Counted from the first letter of the stretch, positions 1 through 7,262 are shown. The stretch: DNA of 16,208 bases from an uncultured Clostridia bacterium (GCA_904501985.1 CAJGCT010000041.1:1-16208); one strand, 5' to 3'. Notes: generated by a model not told the origin, from the sequence alone. Made by a program: numbers and translations.

Positions 1-33
1 AGACGCTGAATAATTTCGGTTGAATCCAACAAG

Positions 34-87
34 AAACGACCTTGCGTACCGTTTAGGTACTGCAAGGTCGTTTTGATTTGTTTTTTT
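34..87 (+). terminator. Intrinsic terminator of an upstream gene
   Basis: A long hairpin is visible: AAACGACCTTGC (34-45) pairs with GCAAGGTCGTTT (62-73), and inside it GTACC (46-50) pairs with GGTAC (56-60) around the loop GTTTA, with one bulged T at 61. It is followed on the plus strand by TTTT and a run of seven T at 81-87. It most likely ends a plus-strand gene lying left of the window. Read on the minus strand it is followed by a weaker T-rich stretch, so it may also serve the convergent gene at 100-813. Confidence 0.85.
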
Positions 88-99
88 GGGCTTCACATC

Positions 100-813
100 T
101 CACTCAAGCGGTCTGCTTATTGGAATTGCCTCGTCGGCTGTGGCAATATAGTAATCAAGCATTTTGAGCGGTGAGCCTTCCAATGTGGAGCGTATAAATT
201 GATGTATCAGGTTGTCACGCATGGTGGGGTATACGGACTTTGTCGATGACATACGCGCTATAGCAAATGTATTTGAGTGGTATTTGGCAGAAAGTGCGAA
301 AAGCTCGTATATATCGTCTGTATAAATTTCGATTGGCTCGGCTTTGAACTTGTGAATAATAGCACGCATGGAATTATCAAAAAACGCCACCCACAGCTCA
401 TCTTCGCTTGGGAAGTTATAATTCTGCATAAAAAGCGTGCAGATTTCATCTATGGTCGTAAAACGCGGACGATCGTCCGAATCTTCGGATTCAAGTCGTG
501 TCGCAATGCGTCCTAAAAGATTCAGAAGAAGCGCGCTTTCAGGACCGATTCCGTCGATTTTTTCAAGCTCTGATGACGGGGCGTTAAGTACATTCCGAAT
601 GTTGTTGTTGAAGCACCTCATCAGGTCAACCGCGGAATCTCTTGTGTCGCGCACGGGAATGGAAAAATAAAGCGCCATTTCAATAAGATCGCGGGGGAGA
701 ACATCACGGTCTGTAGCGTTAAGAAACTTTGTGAACATACGGGAGCGATGACCGTCTGCGCCTGTAGGCTTTATCTTGCGCGGCTTCTTATTTGAATTTT
801 CGTACAGACTCAC
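100..813 (-). CDS. RadC-like protein with a degenerate JAB/MPN domain
   Basis: The 237-residue protein has the layout of the RadC (UPF0758) family. Residues 20-60 match the family's N-terminal motif, a helix-hairpin-helix lies around 85-100 (KIDGIGPESALLL), and a C-terminal JAB/MPN-like domain spans about 135-235. The signature metal site of that domain (HNHPSG, then PS..D, then DH) is gone: the aligned stretch reads ARMSSTKSVYPTMRD at 186-200, and the later LLDH is MLDY at 217-220. Only the final Asp of the motif appears kept. The start is GTG at 813, because a G-rich Shine-Dalgarno (GGGGGGA) lies just upstream and the nearby ATG runs into a stop. Its own sigma-A-type promoter is at 846-874. 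Canonical RadC proteins are poorly understood; this one is unlikely to be a metalloprotease. Family call is fairly sure, function unknown. Confidence 0.8.
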   Translation of the reverse strand: MSLYENSNKKPRKIKPTGADGHRSRMFTKFLNATDRDVLPRDLIEMALYFSIPVRDTRDSAVDLMRCFNNNIRNVLNAPSSELEKIDGIGPESALLLNLLGRIATRLESEDSDDRPRFTTIDEICTLFMQNYNFPSEDELWVAFFDNSMRAIIHKFKAEPIEIYTDDIYELFALSAKYHSNTFAIARMSSTKSVYPTMRDNLIHQFIRSTLEGSPLKMLDYYIATADEAIPISRPLE

Positions 814-845
814 CCGAATCCCCCCATTTGAATATATTCGACACT

Positions 846-874
846 ATGATATCATAGACATTGCTTGTTTTCAA
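846..874 (-). promoter_or_regulatory. Sigma-A-type promoter of the RadC-like gene
   Basis: On the minus strand TTGAAA (874-869), a 17-base spacer and TATCAT (851-846) lie about 33 bases upstream of the GTG start at 813. Both boxes differ from consensus by one base. Confidence 0.65.
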
Positions 875-908
875 GGGAGATGTTGTTAATTTTTTGCTAT
901 ATGCTGAA

Positions 909-1133
909 TTATAGGAGTCCCATTGCCCATGTTGCCACAATCAGTATGTCGATGACAAGAATTACGGAAATTCCTATTATACGTGCCGCCTTTATGCGCT
1001 TTTGGGAGACGATACCACGGCTTTTTAACAGTATTTTCGGACATATAATGAGGAGGATCCCCACAATATATGCCGCAATAGCTGCAAAAAACAGAAAATT
1101 TGAGTGCATACGGAATTGTTCGTTCAGATTCAT
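909..1133 (-). CDS. Small membrane protein, two predicted helices
   Basis: A 74-residue protein I cannot assign to a named family. It has two hydrophobic stretches, about 12-35 (LFFAAIAAYIVGILLIICP) and 52-74 (IGISVILVIDILIVATWA), joined by a basic loop (KILLKSRGIVSQKRIKAAR), which suggests a hairpin in the membrane with the loop in the cytoplasm. The ATG at 1133 is preceded by AAAGGTG with an 8-base gap, and a perfect-consensus sigma-A promoter sits 43 bases further upstream. These two signals make this strand the real one rather than the overlapping plus-strand frame. The RadC-like gene lies 95 bases downstream on the same strand but has its own promoter. Confidence 0.75.
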   Translation of the reverse strand: MNLNEQFRMHSNFLFFAAIAAYIVGILLIICPKILLKSRGIVSQKRIKAARIIGISVILVIDILIVATWAMGLL

Positions 1134-1175
1134 GTGATTTTCACCTTTCGCAAAATTTTGACATTCCTTATGTTT

Positions 1176-1204
1176 ATTATATTATTGAATAAAAACAGTG
1201 TCAA
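1176..1204 (-). promoter_or_regulatory. Consensus sigma-A promoter of the small membrane protein
   Basis: On the minus strand TTGACA (1204-1199), a 17-base spacer and TATAAT (1181-1176): a perfect match to the housekeeping consensus. It is divergent from the pantothenate kinase promoter; the two -35 boxes are 73 bases apart. Confidence 0.9.
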
Positions 1205-1277
1205 TGAGCAAGCCGAAATTTTTGATGAAATCTCCGTTATATACATATAAACAGATAAATTTTAGTGAAACTGACGA

Positions 1278-1306
1278 TTGAATAAATATGTCAAACAGTG
1301 TATAAT
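1278..1306 (+). promoter_or_regulatory. Sigma-A promoter of the pantothenate kinase operon
   Basis: TTGAAT (1278-1283), a 17-base spacer and TATAAT (1301-1306), with the start codon 33 bases further on. No operator-like repeat is evident in the shared divergent region 1205-1277. Confidence 0.85.
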
Positions 1307-1339
1307 AACTATTGTACAAATACCCATGGAGGAAATAGC

Positions 1340-2170
1340 ATGAGTGTAGTAATCGGAATTGATGTCGGCGGAAGCACGACTAAAATTGTTGGATTTGATA
1401 AGGCTGATGGCGCAAACAAGCTTATTGAGCCGCTGTTCGTGCGTGCTACAGACCCAATAACGGCATTATACGGTGCATTCGGTAAATTTACTGATCAGAA
1501 TAATATAGAGCTTTCAGATATTGATATTGTTAAGGTGACGGGAGTAGGCTCAGAAAAGGTTTTGAAGCCTATATACGGTCTTACCTGCCAGAATGTCCCG
1601 GAATTTGACTGCATCGGACTTGGCGGTCTGTATCTCTCCGGTCTTGATGAGGCTATTGTAGTGAGTCTCGGTACAGGTACGGCGATAATACACGCTAAGC
1701 GCGGCGAGCCTATGGAATATCTGGGCGGTACAGGCGTTGGCGGCGGTACTCTTGTGGGACTTTCCCGTAAAATGCTTGGTATGAGCGATATCGGACACAT
1801 ACAGGAGCTTGCCGAGGGCGGCGATCTCAACAACATAGACTGGCGCATCAGGCATATAACGAAAAAGGACATTCTGCCCGGTGCTCCGGATATGCTTACA
1901 GCATCAAACTTCGGAAATGTGAGCGATATTGCAAGCAAGGCAGATGTGGCACTTGGTATAATAAATATGGTGTTTGAGACCATTGCCATGGTGGCAAGAT
2001 TTGCGGCTAAAACCTATGGGCTTCGCGATATCGTACTTACAGGCAATCTTACCACGCTTTCGCAGGCAGAGGGTATTTTCAAGAGCCTCAATGCCATGTT
2101 TGACCTTAATTTCATGATACCCAAAAATGCTCAGTTCGGAACTGTAATAGGAGCCGCACTGACAAAATGA
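1340..2170 (+). CDS. coaW: Type II pantothenate kinase
   Basis: This 276-residue protein phosphorylates pantothenate, the first step of coenzyme A synthesis, in the cytoplasm. It belongs to the ASKHA-fold type II kinases (Staphylococcus CoaW, eukaryotic PANK), not the CoaA or CoaX types. Visible motifs: phosphate-1 loop GIDVGGSTTK at 6-15, PEFD at 87-90 with the expected catalytic Glu88, phosphate-2 loop SLGTGTA at 109-115, GGTGVGGGTL at 129-138, and LTASNFGNV at 186-194, which closely matches the Staphylococcus aureus enzyme. Length is normal for the family. The ATG at 1340 is chosen because GGAGGAA lies just upstream; an in-frame extension to 1298 would begin inside the promoter. Type II bacterial enzymes are usually insensitive to CoA feedback. 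The stop overlaps the next start (ATGA), so the HAD protein is translationally coupled. Confidence 0.92.
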   Translation: MSVVIGIDVGGSTTKIVGFDKADGANKLIEPLFVRATDPITALYGAFGKFTDQNNIELSDIDIVKVTGVGSEKVLKPIYGLTCQNVPEFDCIGLGGLYLSGLDEAIVVSLGTGTAIIHAKRGEPMEYLGGTGVGGGTLVGLSRKMLGMSDIGHIQELAEGGDLNNIDWRIRHITKKDILPGAPDMLTASNFGNVSDIASKADVALGIINMVFETIAMVARFAAKTYGLRDIVLTGNLTTLSQAEGIFKSLNAMFDLNFMIPKNAQFGTVIGAALTK

Positions 2171-2865
2171 ATGAAGTCATAAATTCTAAAAAGCTGTACA
2201 TTTTCGATCAGGACGGGACTATATATCTTGGCGGCAAGGTTTTTCCATGCGCGGTGGAGTTTATAAATCACCTTCGTCAAAGCGGCAAGCGTGTAATGTT
2301 TTTTACAAACAACGCCTCGCACTCTCCAAAATTTTACCTTGAAAAGCTGACACGTCTCGGTTTTGCTCCCGATAGGAGTGAAATACTCACTGCCGGCGAT
2401 GTAACGGCGGAATTTCTGCTCCGTCACCGTGCCGGCAAGAGCGTATATCTTGTGGGTACGCCGGAGCTTCATGCGCAGTTTGAGGAAGTCGGTGTAAACC
2501 TTGCTTGTGACGATGCGGATATGGCGGATATCGTGGTAACAAGCTTTGATACAACTCTCACATATAAAAAGCTTGAAATAGCCTGTGACCACATAAGACA
2601 CGGTGCAGAGTACCTTTGTACACACCCGGACTTCAACTGTCCCACCGAAACGGGATTTATACCGGACAGCGGAGCTATAGCGGCACTTGTTACCGCTTCA
2701 ACAGACGTCGAGCCTTTATATCTCGGCAAACCCTATGCCACCGCCATTGACATGATATCCGAGGTGACAGGGGTGGCGCGCGAGGATGTTTTGAAAGCTT
2801 GCGAAGCCGACCGTCCCGATTACGTTTATGACGATCTTGGCGCGGTGATGAGAGCCGCCCAATGA
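2167..2865 (+). CDS. HAD-IIA (NagD-like) phosphatase lacking motif IV
   Basis: A 232-residue member of the class IIA haloacid dehalogenase family (NagD / 4-nitrophenylphosphatase type). Motif I is DQDGT at 14-18 (nucleophile Asp14, acid/base Asp16), motif II is FFTNNAS with Thr47, and motif III is the Lys in YLGKP (Lys188). Normally a motif IV block (VGDRLxTD, magnesium-binding) follows the sequence ending REDVL; here REDVLK (205-210) runs straight into ACEADRPDYVYDDL, which is the usual C-terminal end of the family. About 30-35 residues are therefore missing, in frame, and the protein is shorter than the usual 255-275. No remnant of the block is present in other frames. It overlaps the pantothenate kinase by 4 bases; AGGAG at 2149-2153 may serve as its ribosome site. 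Substrate unknown; activity may be reduced or absent. Confidence 0.85.
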   Translation: MNEVINSKKLYIFDQDGTIYLGGKVFPCAVEFINHLRQSGKRVMFFTNNASHSPKFYLEKLTRLGFAPDRSEILTAGDVTAEFLLRHRAGKSVYLVGTPELHAQFEEVGVNLACDDADMADIVVTSFDTTLTYKKLEIACDHIRHGAEYLCTHPDFNCPTETGFIPDSGAIAALVTASTDVEPLYLGKPYATAIDMISEVTGVAREDVLKACEADRPDYVYDDLGAVMRAAQ

Positions 2866-2901
2866 AAAAAGCTGTTTGCATTTGTTGCAAACAGCTTTTT
2901 T
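2866..2901 (+). terminator. Strong (possibly bidirectional) terminator
   Basis: A perfect 15-base stem, AAAAAGCTGTTTGCA (2866-2880) with TGCAAACAGCTTTTT (2886-2900), closes the loop TTTGT and ends in a T run. It starts right after the HAD stop codon. The A run on the other side gives a T run on the minus strand, so it could also stop transcripts from the convergent spoIIP gene. Confidence 0.92.
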
Positions 2902-2907
2902 ATGGAA

Positions 2908-2952
2908 GACTCCCACCTTGGGGGAGCTGTCGCCGTAGGCGACTGAGAGGGC
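2908..2952. repeat. Palindromic intergenic repeat (REP/MITE-like)
   Basis: The spacer between the two convergent genes contains two adjoining hairpins: CTCCC (2910-2914) with GGGAG (2922-2926), and GTCGCC (2929-2934) with GGCGAC (2938-2943) around a GTA loop, followed by TGAGAGGG. From memory, this pattern (CCTCTCAGTCGCC.. / ..GGGGGAGCTGTCGCC) recurs in intergenic regions of many gut Clostridia. Only one copy is in this window, so its repeat status rests on that recollection. Confidence 0.6.
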
Positions 2953-2973
2953 AATGTAGATTAACAACTACTA

Positions 2974-4182
2974 TCATTCGGAGCTGTCTTTTATCATATC
3001 AATAATTGCGTATGTAAGATATTTCGCGGCATTTTTTGCCTCGGACAGACTGTTTGCGGCAGAGCCGATTTCAATAAGCAGGGAGCCCGGAGTAAACTGT
3101 TCGTTGAATGATGCCCCTCTTATATTTATGGGACGTGCAAATCTTTGATATTTTTGTGTAAGCCGCTCCTGAAGCTTGGTGGCGACAGTAAAATTGGTTT
3201 CCCATTCCGGATGGTCTGCACCCTTTTCGTTTGTGCCCACAAGAAGCATGATCTGAGCGGCAATCTCACCGTTTATTGTTGTAATTGGACGGAGCATATC
3301 GCCGTTTGTTCGTATTATGGCATCCCTGTGCACGTCAAACACATATTTGATCGAGGGATATTCGGTAAGATATTTTTGTACAGTGTCTGCGGCAAGATCG
3401 TATGAACGTGTATATGATTCGAGGTCATGCATGATATCGCAGTGCAGGGTAGGAATGCCTGCATCATTTAGTAACTCCGACATAAGCGAGCCTACTGCTA
3501 TCATATTCCGCGTGGTGTCTGAACTGCGCTGCATATCTGCCGCAGTTGCGGATATGGCTCCCTCCGGTGAGTATGACTCTGTGCCGTGAGTGTGAATTAT
3601 CAGGATAAGGGGATGCTCCTCTGAATATTCGTCAAGATTTATTGGTATAGGATACTCGCTTGAGCGCGCGGCTTCGATGTCGGGAGAATAAGACGTAGTA
3701 TTGGATAGCAGGATTTCACCGTATCCGGGAGAGCCGCTGAGGTCGTAGGGCAGCAGGGCAAATTCGCCGTCCTTCAATTTTGTGCGATCGTAATCGTATA
3801 TATACGATGTACCGTGTCCCGGCAAATTTTGTTCACCTATAGGCGTTTGCGGAGCTTCTTCTCCGGAATTTTTTGAGGGAATTACGGGGGAAGGCTCTTC
3901 GGTGCCGGTATTTTCCTCGCCGCTGTCAAAATAAAGGGCATCACTTCCGAAAAATGCGGCTGAAAGCAAAAATGCCCCGATATCCTCGTTTGTTGGCACA
4001 ACAGTGCCGCTTGGAAAATGAAAGCATTGACGTGCCGTTTCCGTTGGTGACCAACCGGACAGTGCTGTAGTCAGTGAGTGGCAGAGCAGGGCACTGAGCA
4101 TCAGTCCGCCAACTGCGGAAGCAAGTGCTGGCAGTCCGCGTACTGCCGATTCTTTTCGTTTGGGTGATTCATAATACTGCAT
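2974..4182 (-). CDS. spoIIP: Stage II sporulation protein P (SpoIIP)
   Basis: SpoIIP is a membrane-anchored cell-wall hydrolase (amidase and endopeptidase) that works with SpoIID and SpoIIM to thin septal peptidoglycan and drive forespore engulfment. The 402-residue protein has a short basic N-terminus, one membrane anchor at about 21-42, a low-complexity Glu/Pro/Ser linker at about 85-125, and the amidase_3-like domain from about 190. Visible motifs are IIHTHGTESY (195-204, zinc-ligand His), VFDVHRDA (281-288), and LLIEIGSAANSLSEA (368-382, catalytic Glu region). The ATG at 4182 is preferred because AAAGGA lies 11 bases upstream; the in-frame GTG at 4209 has no Shine-Dalgarno. It lies downstream of gpr on the same strand, the order seen in Bacillus and many Clostridia. 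Expression by SigE is expected from the family, but I see no clear sporulation promoter. Confidence 0.92.
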   Translation of the reverse strand: MQYYESPKRKESAVRGLPALASAVGGLMLSALLCHSLTTALSGWSPTETARQCFHFPSGTVVPTNEDIGAFLLSAAFFGSDALYFDSGEENTGTEEPSPVIPSKNSGEEAPQTPIGEQNLPGHGTSYIYDYDRTKLKDGEFALLPYDLSGSPGYGEILLSNTTSYSPDIEAARSSEYPIPINLDEYSEEHPLILIIHTHGTESYSPEGAISATAADMQRSSDTTRNMIAVGSLMSELLNDAGIPTLHCDIMHDLESYTRSYDLAADTVQKYLTEYPSIKYVFDVHRDAIIRTNGDMLRPITTINGEIAAQIMLLVGTNEKGADHPEWETNFTVATKLQERLTQKYQRFARPINIRGASFNEQFTPGSLLIEIGSAANSLSEAKNAAKYLTYAIIDMIKDSSE

Positions 4183-4202
4183 AGTATTTTCAGTCCTTTG
4201 TA

Positions 4203-4277
4203 TTAGCACATTTTCGACAGCTTGTCTTCAGAAAAAGTATATGGCGGTGTGCCGTCGATTATGACAGCGATTTTCAA
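4203..4277 (-). CDS. Possible 24-residue small ORF between gpr and spoIIP
   Basis: A TTG at 4277-4275 overlaps the gpr stop (TTGA) and opens a frame ending at TAA 4205-4203. It would encode MKIAVIIDGTPPYTFSEDK followed by LSKMC. It fills most of the 91-base gap between gpr and spoIIP and has protein-like composition, but the only Shine-Dalgarno-like bases (GGCGGA) lie too close to the TTG. It could be a coupled small protein, the remnant of an older C-terminal extension of gpr, or chance. Confidence 0.2.
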   Translation of the reverse strand: MKIAVIIDGTPPYTFSEDKLSKMC

Positions 4278-5143
4278 AGTCCGCCGAAAGTGAGCGTAAG
4301 TGCCTTTGCCGTAAGACGGGAAAGCTCGCGCACTATGGTGTCGGTTTCCTTTGGGGTAACGAAAAAACCTCTCCTATTTTTCAGCACTTCGAGTAAGCGT
4401 TCATCGGGATTATCTATCCCTGCTTCTTCAAGCGCATCAAATACCAGCGTAGCTGATTCAACAACCGTTGGGACTCCGAAGGCTATGACAGGCACACCGA
4501 GGGTTTCGCGGTTTATGGCGCGGCGGTGATTCCCAATGCCGGAGCCGGGAGTGATTCCCGTGCTGCCGAGCTGTACTGTGGTAGCAAGACGGTCTGTTGA
4601 ACGGGCGCACAGTGCATCTATTGCTATGACTAAGGCAGGCTTTGTCTGTTGGCAGATGCCGTATACTATTTCTGCCGCTTCAACTCCTGTCTGACCAAGC
4701 ACTCCGGGGGCTACAGCCGAAATTTCGCATCCTCCCAGCATTGAAAAAAGGTGGTGGTTTACGTTTTTTATGTGGCGCGTTACCGTAATAAGTCCCACCG
4801 TTTCGTCACCCAGCGCATCGGCTGTAATACGCCTGTTTCCAAGTCCTGCCACGAGCACGCTTTCCGGCTTTTTGCCGCATAGCTCGTCCGAGAGCATTGT
4901 AAGCTTGTCCGATATGAGAGAGGCGGCGTATTCGAAGTCATTGTCGGATGCAAGCCATATTTTACCGATGTCCAGCGTGATATATTTGCCCTTAGGTTTT
5001 CCGATGCGTTCTGCGGCGGAATCTGTCAGAACCTCCACAGTGGTAACTGTGATTCCGTTGTGGGTTTCCGTGCGTTCATCTATATTGCTTTTATCGGTAA
5101 GATCAAGCTCGGCGGCAAGATCGGTACGGCGCGTGTTGTTCAT
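4274..5143 (-). CDS. gpr: Germination protease GPR
   Basis: GPR is the aspartic-type endopeptidase that degrades small acid-soluble spore proteins when a spore germinates. It is made as a zymogen in the forespore and self-processes near its N-terminus. The 289-residue protein begins MNNTRRTDLAAE, matching the RTDLAxE propeptide region of Bacillus GPR, and carries family blocks VLVAGLGNRRITADALG (about 95-111), TVTRHI (about 119-124), AVAPGVLGQTGVEA (about 141-154), IDALCARS (about 173-180) and the long GSTGITPGSGIGNHR block (about 192-206). The C-terminal FFVTPKETD also fits. ATG at 5143 is chosen since GAGG sits 7 bases upstream; the in-frame GTG at 5149 overlaps that ribosome site. spoIIP follows on the same strand. 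SigG control is expected for the family; no convincing SigG promoter was seen. Confidence 0.93.
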   Translation of the reverse strand: MNNTRRTDLAAELDLTDKSNIDERTETHNGITVTTVEVLTDSAAERIGKPKGKYITLDIGKIWLASDNDFEYAASLISDKLTMLSDELCGKKPESVLVAGLGNRRITADALGDETVGLITVTRHIKNVNHHLFSMLGGCEISAVAPGVLGQTGVEAAEIVYGICQQTKPALVIAIDALCARSTDRLATTVQLGSTGITPGSGIGNHRRAINRETLGVPVIAFGVPTVVESATLVFDALEEAGIDNPDERLLEVLKNRRGFFVTPKETDTIVRELSRLTAKALTLTFGGL

Positions 5144-5188
5144 TGGCACACCTCAAGGTTCGTTTATTTTTGCTCATGAAAATTATTT

Positions 5189-5210
5189 ACATAAAACCAC
5201 GATTTTATGT
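5189..5210. repeat. Perfect inverted repeat upstream of gpr
   Basis: ACATAAAA (5189-5196) and TTTTATGT (5203-5210) form an 8-base perfect inverted repeat around CCACGA, about 46 bases upstream of the gpr start. It could be an operator or a leader hairpin. The rest of the 407-base region between gpr and the next gene (5144-5550) holds only the promoter and leader described next. Confidence 0.35.
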
Positions 5211-5372
5211 GCCGGTGTGGGATTTCATATATATAGAATAAAATGCACAAAAAACAGAGCCGCTTTTGATAGGATAATGGGCGGTGTGTGAAAAAAATAT
5301 ACAAAGTATACAAAACGAATGGCGTCCGGTTGTGCAATAGTGTAAATCTTTTATTTTTTTGCAAATTAGTCA

Positions 5373-5401
5373 TTGATTATGAGCAAATTTAATGGTATAA
5401 T
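5373..5401 (+). promoter_or_regulatory. Sigma-A promoter of the peptide-binding lipoprotein gene
   Basis: TTGATT (5373-5378), a 17-base spacer and TATAAT (5396-5401), with a TGG just before the -10 as in extended -10 promoters. It leaves a leader of roughly 140 bases before the start codon. The leader contains only short imperfect hairpins (for example CGCATTGGTGCG near 5478); I recognise no known riboswitch in it. Confidence 0.75.
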
Positions 5402-5550
5402 ATTATAAGTAATATCCTAATAATGCCTTGACTGTGACCGTTTGTTCCATTTGACAGAATTGATACGGGAAAAAACGGCGCATTGGTGCGGCCTTATTTA
5501 GAAGATAACCCTGTATAGCAGGTTGTAATTTTAGGAGGATCATACAAATC

Positions 5551-7239
5551 ATGAAGAAAATTATTTCCACTCTGCTGATTGCCGGAATGTGCGCTTCGCT
5601 TCTCGCGGGCTGCGGTTCTACGCTCAAGGAAGAAGAAAAGGGCGCTACCGTAAATCTCTATATCGGCAGTGAAATAAGCGATTTCGACCCGGCGCTGGCA
5701 TACACCGATGACAGTGCTGTTAAGCTTCTCGGTCTTGTTTATGAGGGACTTACCCGTATTGATGAAAACGGTAAGGTGCAGAATGCTCTTATGAAAGACT
5801 ACGAGATCATCGAGAATGAGGATAAGGGCGAATACAAGATGGAGATCACCATCAAGGAGACCAAATGGAGTGACGGACGTCTTGTTTCCGCAGATGATAT
5901 TGTTTATGCATGGAAGCGCATACTTGATCCCGAATTCTCAAACTCCGCGGCAGCTCTTCTCTTTGACATAAAGAATGCCCGCGATGTTAAAGCAGGCGAC
6001 AATTCCATAGACGATATCGGTATTGCCGCTATTGACACCGATGTTATTTCCGTGCAGTTCGAGACAAAGATTGACTATAACCAGTTCCTTGAAAACTGTG
6101 CCAGCCTTGCTCTCGTTCCTCTCCGTGAGGACGTAGTGTCAAGATATGACAGCTTCGGTTCTGCTTTTACCTCTATGTGCTCCAACGGTCCCTTTGCCGT
6201 TAAGGGCCTTGACGAGGGTAAGAGCCTCATGCTTGAGCGTAACGTTTACTACTATCGCGACGTAGATAATGAAGATGCTCTTGATAAGTACATCCTTCCT
6301 TACAGACTTGTGGTGAATTACGCTGATGATGAGGAAGAAAATACTCTCGCATATGAAAACGGCGAGATATTCTACCTTGGTGAGATTGCACTTTCAAAGC
6401 GCGCTGACTATAAGAAGAAGGCAAATGTTACCGATCTTCTTTCTACTCACAGCTATATCTTCAACACAGAAAACAAGCTCTTTAAGACTGCTGAGGTAAG
6501 ACGCGGACTTTCCGCAGCTCTTGACCGCAATGCTATTGCTGATATTGTAACCTTTGCAGACCCTGCAACAGGTCTTATACCCGGAACTGTATACGATGCC
6601 AAGGTAGGGGACAGCTTCAGAGATAACGGCGGTGATCTTATTTCTGCCGATGCCGATATGTCTGCCGCTAAGTCTCTTGTAGGAAGCAAGACAGGCAAGT
6701 TTACAATTACTTGCCGTGACAACGCTCTTGAAATTGCTATTGCAGAATACTGCAAGGGTGTATGGGAAGAGCTTGGCTTCAAGGTTTCCATTGATGCTCT
6801 TGACTACGAAGACTACAGAGAAGCTTACACCACCGGCGACTACGATGTTATCGCACTTGACTATCAGTGCATGAGCACCGATTCCTTTGGTGCGCTGGCT
6901 GTATTTGCACCTCTGTTCTCCGGTATGGGTATTGATATCCAGAATGACAATTATGATCCTGTTCCTTATATTAAGGGCTATGATAACGAAGAGTACAATG
7001 CGCTTATCGAGTCTGCCTTTGCTGAAAAGGACAGAGCGGCACGGTCGGAAATTCTCCATGACGCTGAGGAAATGCTTATGGAGGATATGCCTATAATTCC
7101 GCTGATATTCAACAAGGATGCGTATGTTTACAACGGCAAGGTTCTTTCAAAGATTGATGATTACTACTACGGTTTCAGAAACTTCAACAGACTTACAATG
7201 AAGAATTGGAGAGACTACGAAGCCACAGCCGCTGATTGA
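5551..7239 (+). CDS. Oligopeptide ABC transporter substrate-binding lipoprotein
   Basis: A 562-residue extracellular solute-binding protein of family 5 (OppA type), which captures peptides or similar ligands and hands them to an ABC permease. It has a lipoprotein signal peptide (MKKIISTLLIAGMCASLLAGC) with the lipobox LAGC, so Cys21 would be lipidated and the protein anchored to the outer face of the membrane. Family features include the early strand SEISDFDPALAYTDDS, LVYEGLTRIDENGK, WSDGRLVSADDIVYAWKRI (the W.DG.P.TA.D..YS.. block), the LNTE-like FNTENKLFKTAEVRRGLSAA, and a C-terminal block ending EDMPIIPLIFN. AGGAGG lies 12 bases before the ATG. No permease or ATPase genes adjoin it, and a terminator follows, so it is an orphan binding protein that must use a transporter encoded elsewhere. 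The ligand cannot be told from sequence. Confidence 0.92.
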   Translation: MKKIISTLLIAGMCASLLAGCGSTLKEEEKGATVNLYIGSEISDFDPALAYTDDSAVKLLGLVYEGLTRIDENGKVQNALMKDYEIIENEDKGEYKMEITIKETKWSDGRLVSADDIVYAWKRILDPEFSNSAAALLFDIKNARDVKAGDNSIDDIGIAAIDTDVISVQFETKIDYNQFLENCASLALVPLREDVVSRYDSFGSAFTSMCSNGPFAVKGLDEGKSLMLERNVYYYRDVDNEDALDKYILPYRLVVNYADDEEENTLAYENGEIFYLGEIALSKRADYKKKANVTDLLSTHSYIFNTENKLFKTAEVRRGLSAALDRNAIADIVTFADPATGLIPGTVYDAKVGDSFRDNGGDLISADADMSAAKSLVGSKTGKFTITCRDNALEIAIAEYCKGVWEELGFKVSIDALDYEDYREAYTTGDYDVIALDYQCMSTDSFGALAVFAPLFSGMGIDIQNDNYDPVPYIKGYDNEEYNALIESAFAEKDRAARSEILHDAEEMLMEDMPIIPLIFNKDAYVYNGKVLSKIDDYYYGFRNFNRLTMKNWRDYEATAAD

Positions 7240-7262
7240 TTGCTAAGTTAAAGAGATATAAG

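Noticed and set aside
865..1137. Plus-strand open frame opposite the small membrane protein
   Set aside because: It lacks a ribosome site, while the minus-strand frame has AAAGGTG at the right distance, a perfect-consensus promoter and a sensible two-helix protein.
2785..2865. Frameshift as the explanation for the missing HAD motif IV
   Set aside because: No remnant of GDRxxTD is readable in the other frames and the normal C-terminal end of the family follows in frame, so a clean deletion fits better.
5402..5550. Riboswitch in the leader of the peptide-binding protein gene
   Set aside because: Only short imperfect hairpins are visible, and none matches a riboswitch core I know.
6394..7059. 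Long antisense open frames inside the peptide-binding protein gene and in several other genes (for example 13215-13766, 11172-11771 and 12426-13049)
   Set aside because: They mirror the codon pattern of well-supported genes on the opposite strand, have no ribosome sites, and resemble no family.
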